Of a stretch of 64,000 nucleotides of DNA, positions 43,775 through 53,982 are shown in pieces. The position numbers and the translations under genes are program-made. This DNA is from Rhizophlyctis rosea (taxonomy: Eukaryota; Chytridiomycota; Chytridiomycetes; Rhizophlyctidales; Rhizophlyctidaceae), in NCBI GenBank assembly GCA_027596075.1, contig JADGJC010000002.1, positions 186,001 to 250,000 on the forward strand, in the 5' to 3' direction. Position 1 is the stretch's first letter. The number at the start of each line of letters is the position of its first letter. The notes beneath the pieces were generated by a model that worked only from the letters and a program-made list of their open reading frames with translations, was not told the DNA's origin and did not search any database.

Positions 43775-46494
43775 TCAGCTAGTCGTACGCAACGGCCACC
43801 CCGGTGGTGCAGCTTCAAATTCACGCAAAATCGCCCAAGGACTATGGTCAGATATCATACTCCTACTAACCACTATCTCCTCAAACTCGTTCCGCTCCGC
43901 CCACCGAGGAACATATACATACTTTCTATCTTTGCGCCGTTCGTAATAACGGACCGTTTTGGTATCAATGGCAGCTTTGCGCAATGGGTCGGTAGCTCCC
44001 AAACCTGCTGAAGGGTCTGTGCCGGATTTGGAAACTTCTATTGTGGTGGGATCTAGATGGCCGCCAAAGTCGCGGAGCTTTTCGATGTAGAGAATGCGGC
44101 CGGGTAGGTGGAGTGGAGGCGTTATGGTAGGTGCTTCTAGACCGTTTTCGAGATCATTGGGAGTCATGGGTGGCGGGTAGGTGAATTTTGACGTGGATGT
44201 GTTGAGAGAACTCGTGACCAGCGTGGGGGAGGATGATATGGAGGAATTGGATGAGTACGGAAGAGGGTAGGGCGCTATTGGGGTGTTCAAGGTGGAAGAG
44301 GAAGCCAGCGTGGGTGCTGTCGAAGAAGCCCTGTCAGAACTATTCTCTGCCGTTGTCGGTTCCGCCGAGCCTTCAGGTGGTGGTGTAGCGTCGGCATTTC
44401 CAGAAGGTCCTCCCACACTCCCCACAACATTCTGTATCGCTCCACCAACTGCCTCGCCCACCATCTCTGCCGTCTGCTCGACCTCCGTGATGAAAACGGA
44501 CATCTTCCGTTTCCACCTCCTAGGTAAACTCCGCACCCGCTCGACAAGCTGTTCAACATCATCCTTATGCAAGCGCCGCCATCTCCCATCCTTGATCTCC
44601 TCCCACCTTAAACGCCGCTTCCGGTACTGTGGGAAGCAGCACGCACCCAACGCCGACCCGAACACTCGCCACTTGGGAAGATTGCAATGTGACAACACCC
44701 GTGCGATATCCGATTTGAGTATCTCCATGGAGTTTCGCCCCAACCGAGCAATGACGTCGTCCCCAAGTACGATGGATGTCACATACGAGTCCATGTGCCG
44801 CGCCAGTCGAGTGGTAACGAGGCATCCCGGTGGCTCATAAGCGTAGCAAACAGCATCATGTCCCTCCACCCGCAAGTAATAGGACAAAAGCGCCGCCACC
44901 CCCGCCCCAAGCGAATGCCCACAAACAACAATCCCGTAATCAGCATACTCCTCCATCTCCTTCCACTTCCCAAACACATCATACTCCTTGATATCCCGCA
45001 TAATGCTTTCTACCGTCTTGAACACCCCACTATGACACCACTCCACTTCCACCGGTTTTCCCGACGTGTCAGCCTCCTCTATGAATGGGACTGGCTCCAA
45101 GGCAATTTTTAAATCGACCAGTAGATCCACCATGGAGTACGTGCCCCGAATCGCAATGACAAGTTTTTTTCGGTCATGGTCCAAGCAAACGAGGTATGGA
45201 GCTTTGTAGTAGTCGTTTTGGGAGGATGCACGCAGTATGAGATCTGGACTGAGTACGGAGTCTTCGGCATGGTTGTAAACGATTTCGGCATAATGAGAGT
45301 AATGAAGCACTATTGGCAGACATTAGTTGTGCAGAATGAAATCAGAAAGGTCCGCGATTCACTTACTGTCGGCCAAGTCGTCCCGAGTGATTGGAGGCTC
45401 TGTGAATGGTGAATCCCTTCCATCCTCTGGGCTCCACATGGGCTTTGCCGGATGCGCTTTACGAGGATCCAACTCCGCCAGCGCAACGTCCGAGCCAGGC
45501 AGCGATGTGAGTGTAGTTTCCGAACCCAAGGTGGCCAAAGAGTTATGTGACGCCATCCCTCGCAATGCGCCGGCGGTCCTCTGCTTTCTCACACTCCTAA
45601 GAAGCGTCCCGGCTTCTTTGGCCTCCAACATCTTCTTCTGCTCTCTTTTCAGAAGGATCAAGCCCACAGCCACGTCAGATGCGGACCAGTCCACATCCTT
45701 AAAGAAGTCGGCAAACTCGCTGGCCACATCCTTCATGACTTCATCACCTGCGATTGTCTTCTTGTAACCATCTGAACTACGTTGTAGGAGCCGTTTGAAC
45801 CGGCGTCGCCACAACGCCGTGTATTTATTCATATCCTTCCCAGTGGGCGTCTTTGTCTTTGATGCTACGAGGAAGAGGATCAAGGTGACACCGTACAAGG
45901 ACAAAGCCAAGATGCCCCATATGACGACGGTCCGTAGTAGGGTAAGAGCCGATATGTTCAATGCGGTTGGGCAATCTTCAGCGGCCGTTGGGATGTAAAA
46001 GAAGCGTGTGAAGGCAAGGTAAATTCCAAAACATTGAAGGACGAATTCGGCAAATCCCAGACACAGGTGCACATGTACTAGAGGGCTGATATGTGAAAAG
46101 ATTGGTAATCTTGTGTAATATGTTGTACTTGAAGATATTCATACCTCACAAATCGTCTTGGACCTTTATTATTGACAGTTCCCAGCATGGATAGTATGAG
46201 AATGGCTGTTTCCACCGTGAGTTCCACAACCATTATTGATATGTAGAGTAGGGTATATATGCGTAAATCCCGATAATCACCACATTCATGTGGCACCAAC
46301 AGGTATGCGGCTAATGTACATGGCAACCTGTACGTGTTCTAAATGTTAGTGCCATGATTACGGAGGATCTTCGGCACGATCGGATGGATGTGCACTAACC
46401 AGATCATATGGAGGAGAACCGCGTACGAAGCGGGTATGTACAGATCATCGGAGGCGAGATCGATCCGGCGGTTGAGGATCACCAATCGCCCCAT
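43775..46494 (-). CDS. sn-1-specific diacylglycerol lipase (DAGL-type, lipase class 3)
   Basis: Multi-pass membrane serine hydrolase releasing 2-acylglycerol from diacylglycerol. Exons on the minus strand are 46494-46400, 46327-46145, 46085-45367 and 45309-43775, giving 843 aa with phases verified. The start MGRLVILNRRIDLASDDLYI agrees with the RRWxVGSDDLVxP opening of animal DAGL. Four membrane helices follow (for example LYISIMVVELTVETAILIL, LLRTVVIWGILALSLYGVTL). A linker with ASEFADFFKDVDWSASDVAV, then GLILLKREQKKML, is also DAGL-specific. The catalytic domain starts DMLHYSHYAEIVYN and includes KKLVIAIRGTYSMVDLLVDL, the nucleophile elbow VVCGHSLGAGVAALLSYYL and CYAYEPPGCLVTTRLARHM, with Asp in SIVLGDDVIARLG. 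The C-terminal about 250 residues are Ser/Pro/Thr-rich, then return to a folded GRILYIEKLRDFGGHLD segment. Confidence 0.9.
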
Positions 46495-47445
46495 GATTTG
46501 AACGCGTTTGGGTTGTTACAGGTATGGGTTGTTGTATGGGTATATGGAGTAGTGGCCAACGGGAGAGGGATTGTGCTTCAGTCAATATGGCATAACAGCG
46601 GAAGAGGTGCCTTCAAGCCAGGGAGTCTCCCAACAGACGGTAAGAGTGACGTGCTGCGTCGGTGACAGCGTGCGCGCCCCGGCGAGTCCCAGAGGCTGGC
46701 TCGTAAAATCGGAAATGAACCGTCGGCGCAAGTATTCCCAGACACGCTCCAAAATCCCAATCAATACAATTGTCTGTCGAAGGATCAAATAACGTGTTCA
46801 ACGACTGATTTTGTCAAATTTCATTGGAATCCGAGTTGATCAAAGATTCTATTTCACTACCTGCAAGCGCCCAGGTCTCTTTCGCGAGTCGATAGCGAAT
46901 TTTTGGCAAATGGAAAAGGCTACGGTGAGGTCTGAATATCCACTTGGGTCGATAAAGGTGGAAGGGGGAGGACTGCAATAGCTGGGCGACCTCGCTATCA
47001 CCCGGTACTACTTGAACTCCTTTGCTAATAGCGTTGGAACTTTTGCTAGTCCTGTTCCCTACCTACACCCTCCAGGCTCCTGGGTCTGTTGCAGCTGACC
47101 TGCAGTGATAGCAGGAGACACCTCCCAGTTGTCAAGTCGTGGAGGGGCAGAGGCGAGAGGGAACCAAGGCTTTCCTTCATTTTCCCTGGCCCACAACCCC
47201 ACTCAAAATGCCTGTGAAATGGGCCCGGACTACGCCACACTTCATGCCGCATGGTACGGTTACACCGTTAGCGATTGAATAGCCTTCTAACTCAGATACT
47301 CCTTATTAGCGGCTGCCCTTGCCATCCGATCTTTGGAGCTGGTGATTCTTTCAGTGGCACATCCACAAACTGTCCTCACCTTCCAGCATTGTTAGCGATA
47401 ACCCAGACACTATATAGCTTCTATAAACATCACTACAGCGGCACT
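46495..47445. other. Divergent spacer between DAG lipase and clathrin light chain
   Basis: Promoters for both genes. Four overlapping short frames at 46571-46801 have no recognisable domain. TATATAGC at 47411, 35 bp before the clathrin light-chain ATG, may be a TATA box. Nothing else is seen. Confidence 0.5.
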
Positions 47446-48495
47446 ATGTCAGACTTTGGCGACTTCTCTAGCACTCCGCCCGCAGCGACTTCTACTCCCG
47501 GTTTTGACACTTTTGGCGATGCCTCCGACCCTACCGCCGACTTCATAGCCCGAGAGCAGGCAATCTTGGGTGCGGACGCGGCATTGTTCGGAAACGATGG
47601 GAGCGTCAACCTTCCATCTAGTGACACTACCTTTGGCACATCCAACACCGCACTTGGCTTGGATGCGGTATGTATTGCTCAAACGCGTCCTGAGAAGAAC
47701 CAAATGCAGGCGCAAAAACTTACTTACGTCATGCCGTTGTGGATACAGCCCTCGTTCGCACCTGTCCCCACCGCAGACTTCGGTATTCCCGCTCAACCAA
47801 TCGACTTTAGCAACACAGGTGTTTCCAGCGCCGGAAGTTTCACCAGCGCCATCCCCAACCTTCCCCCTGTCCCAGAGCCTGAGCAAGAACCCGAAGCCAT
47901 CAAGTAATATCTTAGAAATTATCAGTTATTGAACTTCATTTTTGCTCACCACCATTTCCGATATTAGGGAATGGCGAGAGAATTTCCAAAACACCATTGC
48001 CGAGCGCGACGCAAAGTCAAATGAGAAGCACGAGGCCGTTCTTCGCAAAGCGAAGGAGGATTTGGAACGTTTCTATGCGGAATATAATGACAAGAAGGAA
48101 AAGTCTATCAAGAAGAACAAAGATCACGAAAAGTCTACTATTGCGGCAAGGGATGATACCACGAGCGGGACTGTTTGGGTGAGTCACTGATTGGACGTGA
48201 AAGTTGGTACAACGATGAAGTGCCAGAAGCTCATCCAGCAATTATTTCGCAGGAACGGGTGGCAAAGCAAATTGAACCTTCCACTCCTCTCACTGCGGGA
48301 GGTGGCTCAACAAAGGGTAAAGTAGATTTGAAGGGTGCAAAGTTGGAGGATAAGAGCAAGGACGGGAAGGGTGCTGCAGCCAAGCCCGCAACGAAGACGC
48401 GTGACACCGCCCGCATGAAGCAGCTGATTTTCAACCTTCGGAAGGACCCGAATGCACCCAACGGAGAACACAAAACCCAGCCAGTTGCTGCGTAA
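47446..48495 (+). CDS. CLC1: Clathrin light chain
   Basis: Regulatory subunit of the clathrin triskelion, bound along the heavy-chain hub. Exons are 47446-47667, 47749-47903, 47968-48178 and 48253-48495, giving 276 aa with phases verified. The start MSDFGDFSSTPPAATSTPGF has the acidic, Phe-rich N-terminus. TADFIAREQAILGADAALFG matches the conserved N-terminal light-chain motif (D-P-A-A-x-F-L-x-R-E-Q). The heavy-chain-binding coiled coil runs from EWRENFQNTIAERDAKSNEK through KAKEDLERFYAEYNDKKEKS. The C-terminal region contains ERVAKQIEP and the closing RMKQLIFNLRKDPNAPNGEH block found in fungal light chains. A Lys/Ala-rich insert precedes that block. Confidence 0.92.
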
Positions 48496-48628
48496 ACAGT
48501 TCCGCCCTTGTCAAACACTACACCCTTTTTATTATGATAGAGCGAGTTCCCTCATGTTTGTTCGAAAAAAGCTAAATACAATGCATAACTGATCGCAAGC
48601 GCTATGTACACTATGTTCAGGGTCGGTA

Positions 48629-50837
48629 TCAGTAAAGGGTGATGGACGCAACGTAATCATTCTTCATGATCTGAATACAAAAAGTATCATTGGAGACAAT
48701 TCGATGAAATTGCAGTTGAACAAACCCACACCTCGAAGATGATTCCATCAAACCCGTAATATGAGGTCGACGCAAAAGGATTGTTGCTCGGTCCTCGATC
48801 AAAAATCACAGGAGGACCCAATGGGGATCCCATTACGTGTTGGACCACATCCCACTACACCAATCTTAGTCAGTAACCAGGGCATTCCAAAGCGCTTTTT
48901 GATTCGTACCTGAGTATTGCTATCAATAATCACATCGCTTTCAGTCAAGATTCCGTTCCTGGAGCTATTCTCCTTAGCAAGCTCCGCTCCCAAAATGCTG
49001 ATTGGTTCAGCCTGTCCAGCTGAAATTGAGAGGTGGGTTAGACCAGAGCCAATCAATGGTTCATGAGTGAACCCGTTTCCACATGAAAAGCGAATCAGTC
49101 ATCATGCGACCCTTACACTTTGCCTTTCGCTTCGCTTTGGTAGTAGGTGAAGGTGTCCGGGTGAAAGGAGCCTTTGATAGTCCCGTAATTTTGATTTTGA
49201 AGTTGCATTTGCGGTAGCTGCAAGGGTGATGTTGAACAAATTTGACCCTTCAATTCCACCGTGTGGCAACATACCGATTGAAGTCATGATGACCGGGGAT
49301 ATTTGAATGCAAAATGAACTTTTTCACAGTATGAGTCGCCCCTTCAAAAATGACATCAATCCCAGCATCAAAGTCTGCATCATGGCATTAGCGGAGAACT
49401 TCATAAGAGATGCCGATTCATCACTTACAATTCCAAAAATAGTCGTCGACAGCCGCTCCTGCGAATTTCCTTAAGTGATCATCTTACGTAGTTGTGAAAG
49501 AGAGTCACATACCCTCGGAGAACCCTTGATGAATTCTCATTTTATCATCTTGCTTGAACATGATTTGCGCTGGCCGTCCGAGCTCGGCCAAAACTTCTTG
49601 AGATGGAGTGCCGAAGGTAATCGTACAGTCTCGTCTCGAAAACTTGAGACCTTGTCCAATCTGTGGTGTTGCTAAGTCAATTCTGGGCTTGCGTTGTGGT
49701 CGGTCAAACGATGCACATACCACAACATGTACGTCCTCGAAATAGAAATCAATGCTGTTGAATGGAGTCGATGGTGGGGGTGCGTTACTCCACTGATCAC
49801 CGGAAAAAATGTATATACGGTTCACCACTGGAGTAGTTCCGTCGGGCAGCGCTAGTGGGAGGTCTAATTCACTAATATTAGACATCGCCGCTTATGGGGA
49901 TATCCATCCTAATATGCATCATACCTGTATTGTTGGTGGGTGTGAACTTGGACGGTACAGGAAAGATGAACGTTATCCCCTGACGGATGAATTGATTTCA
50001 GTGGGCTTGGAAGAGAATGCATCACAAATAATTCGTACCGGATAATTGAGCAAATAGCGGTGCTGCTGATTCTGAAAAACTCCCTGGCGGTAGGAACAAG
50101 TTATCATGAAGATTCGAAATCGTTCCGTGGCATGAAACTTACTGGGTATGTAGGTCCAAAAATCTTGTATATCGATACGAATGTAGGCAGCACTTTTGCA
50201 GAGCTTCAGTGACATGATTTTGTGAGTCTCAACTGTTGCAAAGTCAAAAGAATCAAGGATACACACTTGAACTCTGTATTTTGATAGAAAAGCCATAGTC
50301 TGACGAAGAAAAGAATGCGTAAGTTTAGCTCCGTTTGGCCCAGCTCCTCTAATACCATGATATCGGAGGGTACAGGCAATCGCAGCAGATGACCACTCAC
50401 TTCGAAAAGTCATACAACTCAATTAGCCTCAAACGCTGTAATGTAGAGCATCAATATTTTGAGTCAATCAAGCAGTATGAGCATGTCAACACACTTGAGT
50501 TTTCGGATCGAAGCGCAGACAGACACCGTTACGCGTCAAGTTCAGTACCAAATCATATTTTAGAGGGTCCTGAGATGCCATCCACATCAATGAGGGCGTT
50601 TATCCAAAAGACTCATGGAAGTGTTAACTTTACCACGTCACTGTAACTAAAAGTAACTTGGGGCACCTCGACCTCCCGAGCGCCGAGCTCCTTAAGCACA
50701 TCACCAACCGGTGCTCCAAGCCGCAGGAAGCCCGCAGCAGCGGAAGGGGTGAGCTCGAGCTCTAAACGATGCTGAGGCAGATATGACCCGTTTGAAAAAG
50801 CCGAGGTGGTAGAAGACGCTGGGGACGCTGTTTGCAT
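48629..50837 (-). CDS. PHAF1: PHAF1/UPF0183 family protein (C16orf70 homologue)
   Basis: In animals PHAF1 with BCAS3 is recruited to the phagophore during autophagy. Exons on the minus strand are 50837-50637, 50569-50495, 50435-50401, 50299-50267, 50203-50143, 50083-50039, 49979-49925, 49863-49721, 49660-49513, 49458-49429, 49374-49275, 49217-49117, 49019-48910, 48854-48732 and 48670-48629, giving 433 aa (human about 422) in 15 exons, all in phase. The start LELELTPSAAAGFLRLGAPV is the UPF0183 opening. Then come LKYDLVLNLTRNGVCLRFDP, SIYKIFGPTYPGVFQNQQ, VVNRIYIFSG, DKMRIHQGFSEG, DDYFWNYFDAGIDVIFEGAT, VKKFILHSNIPGHHDFN, YRKCNFKIKI and WDVVQHVMGSPLGPPVIFDR. The protein ends SYYGFDGIIFE-IMKNDYVASITLY. 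Small exons 3-6 were placed by homology and are the least certain. Confidence 0.86.
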
Positions 50838-52417
50838 GGGTGTTGCGAGGGGCACCAAAGTGATCTAAATAACAGGCAGTTTCTGTCACTCTGCAAAGGG
50901 TCGTTACGTAGTAAGCATAATACCAACCGTTCTTACCAAGAGGTGAATATGTTAAAGCACCAGGCTGGAATAATATAAAGGCAGGATGGAGCGCATTGAG
51001 TGTGACGTGAGACAAGAACAAGCAAGAGAAGAGAAGTTAGATAAACATTGCGGGAGGCGAAGCACGTTTCATTTGTTTGAATGGACCCATGATGTGACAT
51101 GGGATGCCGAGTGGCGGGGTTTATCACGGATGCGGCACAGTATTAAGTAACATTCACCCTGTCATGGACCCTGTCTCTGGATCACAAGGCCCCGCGCGCC
51201 AGCCGGTCAGGGTCTGCCCGCCAAGGCCTGCCCGCCAAGGCCTCAAACACCACTCTGTACTGCCATAGATCCAAGGGGATCATGACACACCCCTCCACTA
51301 TGGAACAGCTAGAGTTGTCAAACTTGTGGTATCAGAAGGGATGGCAGGGTCCACTGCATCCAATATCCCACAGACGTAGTGGTATAGTGGTCAGGAGCCA
51401 GGAGCAATGTTTAGGGGTTTGGGTAGAGTATGATAAGATTGCCATATGCGACCTGAGTTGAATAGGTACACGTGTCCACGGAAGTGTCGGCGTTTGGACA
51501 GGACAATGGGGTGGACAGGTCTCACTAATGGAGTGGGCCGAATTAACTGGACAGGTGATGTCTGGCTAATTGGTGAGTTTAGTTTGGCCCAATTGGTACG
51601 GTGTTGGATTGATGGGTTAGGGAATCGGATAGGTTGCTCAAAAAATTGGTTCTTGGACAATCGCGATACGTCATTTCTGATGAGTGAAGTCTGCAGGAGT
51701 GGATAGGTCGGGATTGATGGGTCAGAATGAGATATACTGTGCAGCCCAACAAACTTCAACGATAGGAGAGATGGAGAAAGCTGTGAGGATGCAAAGAAAA
51801 GCATTGGTATTGATATGAATTCATATGATATGTCCCCACTAGGGTCGAATAAATGGCCATTTCATGGTCTTATTTGTTTACATGTGGCTTGTGTCTTTGG
51901 CCTGCCTGTGTGGTTGGGCGCGGCCAAGGAAGGGATTTGGGAGACCGGCAAGAAGTTCAAAAAACTCCTCTCACCCCAAAGGAGCACATATGGAAGGGAC
52001 GGTTGTCAAAATGTCGTTTGTCAAGTTGACAGAAACGCAGCCATGCCTTCGGACAGTGCCTCAACACATTCAGAGTCGATCTGTACTCTCGCCATCTTTG
52101 GTCGGGGGTTGAAACGGGCAACGTTCTTTTTGGTCCTGTGCACCGAGTCGGGAGAGATACTGACATAGCAAAGAGCACCGAACTACTCACGCTAGAATCA
52201 ACACTCAAAGCGTTGCAGCAGCCTCCAAACCTTCTAGTCGGCGCTTTCCTGAAATACAGGCTGCCACATAAGTCGGGATAGCAACTGAAGACAATCTATG
52301 GGATTTCGCGTAAGGTTAGGTAGGGTCTGAAAAGAACAGCAGTTTCCACTCTTACTTCACTGTAGACCTCTACCTTCTCACTCTTCTCACTCAAAAAAGA
52401 TCGCAAACTGAACGTAA
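50838..52417. other. 1.6-kb intergenic stretch with a short tandem repeat
   Basis: At 51213-51240 the 14-mer CTGCCCGCCAAGGC occurs twice in tandem in a GC-rich island (51185-51245). A tRNA-like phrase GTAGTGGTATAGTGGTCAGGA at 51376-51396 lacks a matching T-arm. Frames at 51391-51804 (minus) and 51815-52168 (plus) have low-complexity or featureless products. No gene is supported. Confidence 0.45.
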
Positions 52418-53809
52418 ATGCGACGCTCAACAAGGGCATATATTTGCCATCCTCAGAGCACACATTGCAACATCTCTGACCCGATGCCGACGCCAAAAAC
52501 ACTGCCAGTCGCCGCTGCTTTTGCCCCACGTTCTGGTTGGTATTTGCGCTTTGGAGACGGCACCTCTTGCAATCAACACCTCCCTCCATCATTACACCTC
52601 AAATTGAAGTCCCGTCTTCCCTCTCTACCGGGCGTTCGAGCATTGAGCATATCTGATTTGGGGCAATGGTTCGTCTCATTTGATGATGGGAGCTTCGCTA
52701 CCAGTAGTCTGGCAGTAGATGGGCGGCTACGGGAGGCCTTGCATTCTGGTGGTGATGTCAGGCAATTGACGTTTGCTCCTGGCGGAGGCTGGTGCGTGAC
52801 ACGAGAGGATGGAACGGCATCATGGGAGAGACTGCCGACAGGGCTGGCGGACTTGTTGGCAACGAGGAGCCAGAAGCGACGGAATGGTGCGTCGGTTGAT
52901 ACATTGGCAATATCCAAATTGGGAGGGTGGTTCGTACGATTTACTGATGGGTAAGTTGCTGTGCAAAGCTACAACCTGCTGTGTACTGGCACTCATTGAT
53001 AGACTTTTCCAAACTCAACCAGGGACTACAAATGGGCAGCCCTTCCACCAGGACTGGAACACTTCCTCACCCGTCACCTCAGCCGGCATAACCGCAGCCT
53101 GGTGTTGGCATTATCACCTGTTGATGCCAGCGCTTATTTTGCTTCCATCGGAGGAAATACCGATTACGAGTGCAGCAGCCAAGTCAGCAACTCCCTCCAC
53201 ATTGCTTTACAGTGGGCGTCATCTACATTAACTCCCGACCAACTGCCAACCAACTTCAACCTGTGCAAATCACCACCTAACATTGTTATCGGGCCACAGT
53301 CGGCATCCCAGAGTATTCACCCCACGTTAGCGCAAGCAGCATTCAGCATCCTTGATGACAACCTAGATATGGAAGAGATTGACCTCAACGCTGACGACTT
53401 AAAGCCAATAGATGATGAGGAAGATGAAGGGTTCATGAGCAGCACAAATCCAGATACCCACTACTCGTTGGATGATAACCAATCAGATTACGCCTTCAGT
53501 GACACATCCTCCATCCATTCCAGCATTGCCGACCTTCCCGCACCAACCGCCCATTTTCCCGCACGAACCACCTTCCAACTGAAAGCCTCTTCCCCTCTCT
53601 GCCATCGCAACCCTACCTTACAGACAAGTCATTGGCGGCATTCATCCTTTGACTCTGCCCCCGACCAAAACAAGGAGACAGACAACAACATCAATGGCAT
53701 CGTAGCTGAGTGCAAGGTGTTGAGAAAACGGATTATAGATTTAGAAGCACAGCTAGCTAGGATGCAGGATGTACAAGATCAGCGCGATATAGAAGGTGTG
53801 CTGACATGA
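52418..53809 (+). CDS. Protein with G-x-W-[FY]-x-DG repeats and C-terminal coiled coil
   Basis: Exons are 52418-52950 and 53023-53809 (GG|G junction), 439 aa; a second ATG at 52484 (MPTPKTLPVAAAFAPRSGWY) would remove 22 residues and is perhaps the true start. The first 210 residues hold five about 40-residue repeats centred on GWYLRFGDGTS, GQWFVSFDDGSF, GGWCVTREDGTA, GGWFVRFTDGDYKW and, degenerate, the DYKWAALPPGLEHFLTRH tail. Each is followed by an L-P-x-L-type phrase and then a hydrophobic strand (VRALSISDLG, VRQLTFAPGG, VDTLAISKLG). The pattern resembles beta-propeller blades. The middle is acidic (EEIDLNADDLKPIDDEEDEG) and Ser-rich. The last 35 residues form a coiled coil (ECKVLRKRIIDLEAQLARMQ). 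I do not recognise a named family. Confidence 0.7.
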
Positions 53810-53982
53810 TGGTTCCAGGTGAGAACAAAAACATATAGAAACTGCCCACCCTTTCCCGTTACCATAACCAATGACCATGTAGCAAATATGACAGTCATTC
53901 CTATGCACATATAATGTATGATGAAGCTTTGTTGTGGCTCTGGCAGCCTCCCATTCTTGATTCGTCTTATTTACATGCATAT

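Noticed and set aside
44283..44840. 185-codon plus-strand frame opposite the DAG lipase
   Set aside because: Antisense of the lipase exon; its Ser/Pro-rich sequence mirrors the coding strand.
51371..51400. tRNA-like GTAGTGGTATAGTGGTCAG
   Set aside because: No B-box or T-arm follows at the expected distance and no cloverleaf can be drawn.
51391..51804. 137-codon minus-strand frame as a gene
   Set aside because: Low-complexity Pro/Ser composition (SPISQTSPVQLIRP) and no recognisable fold; more likely chance.
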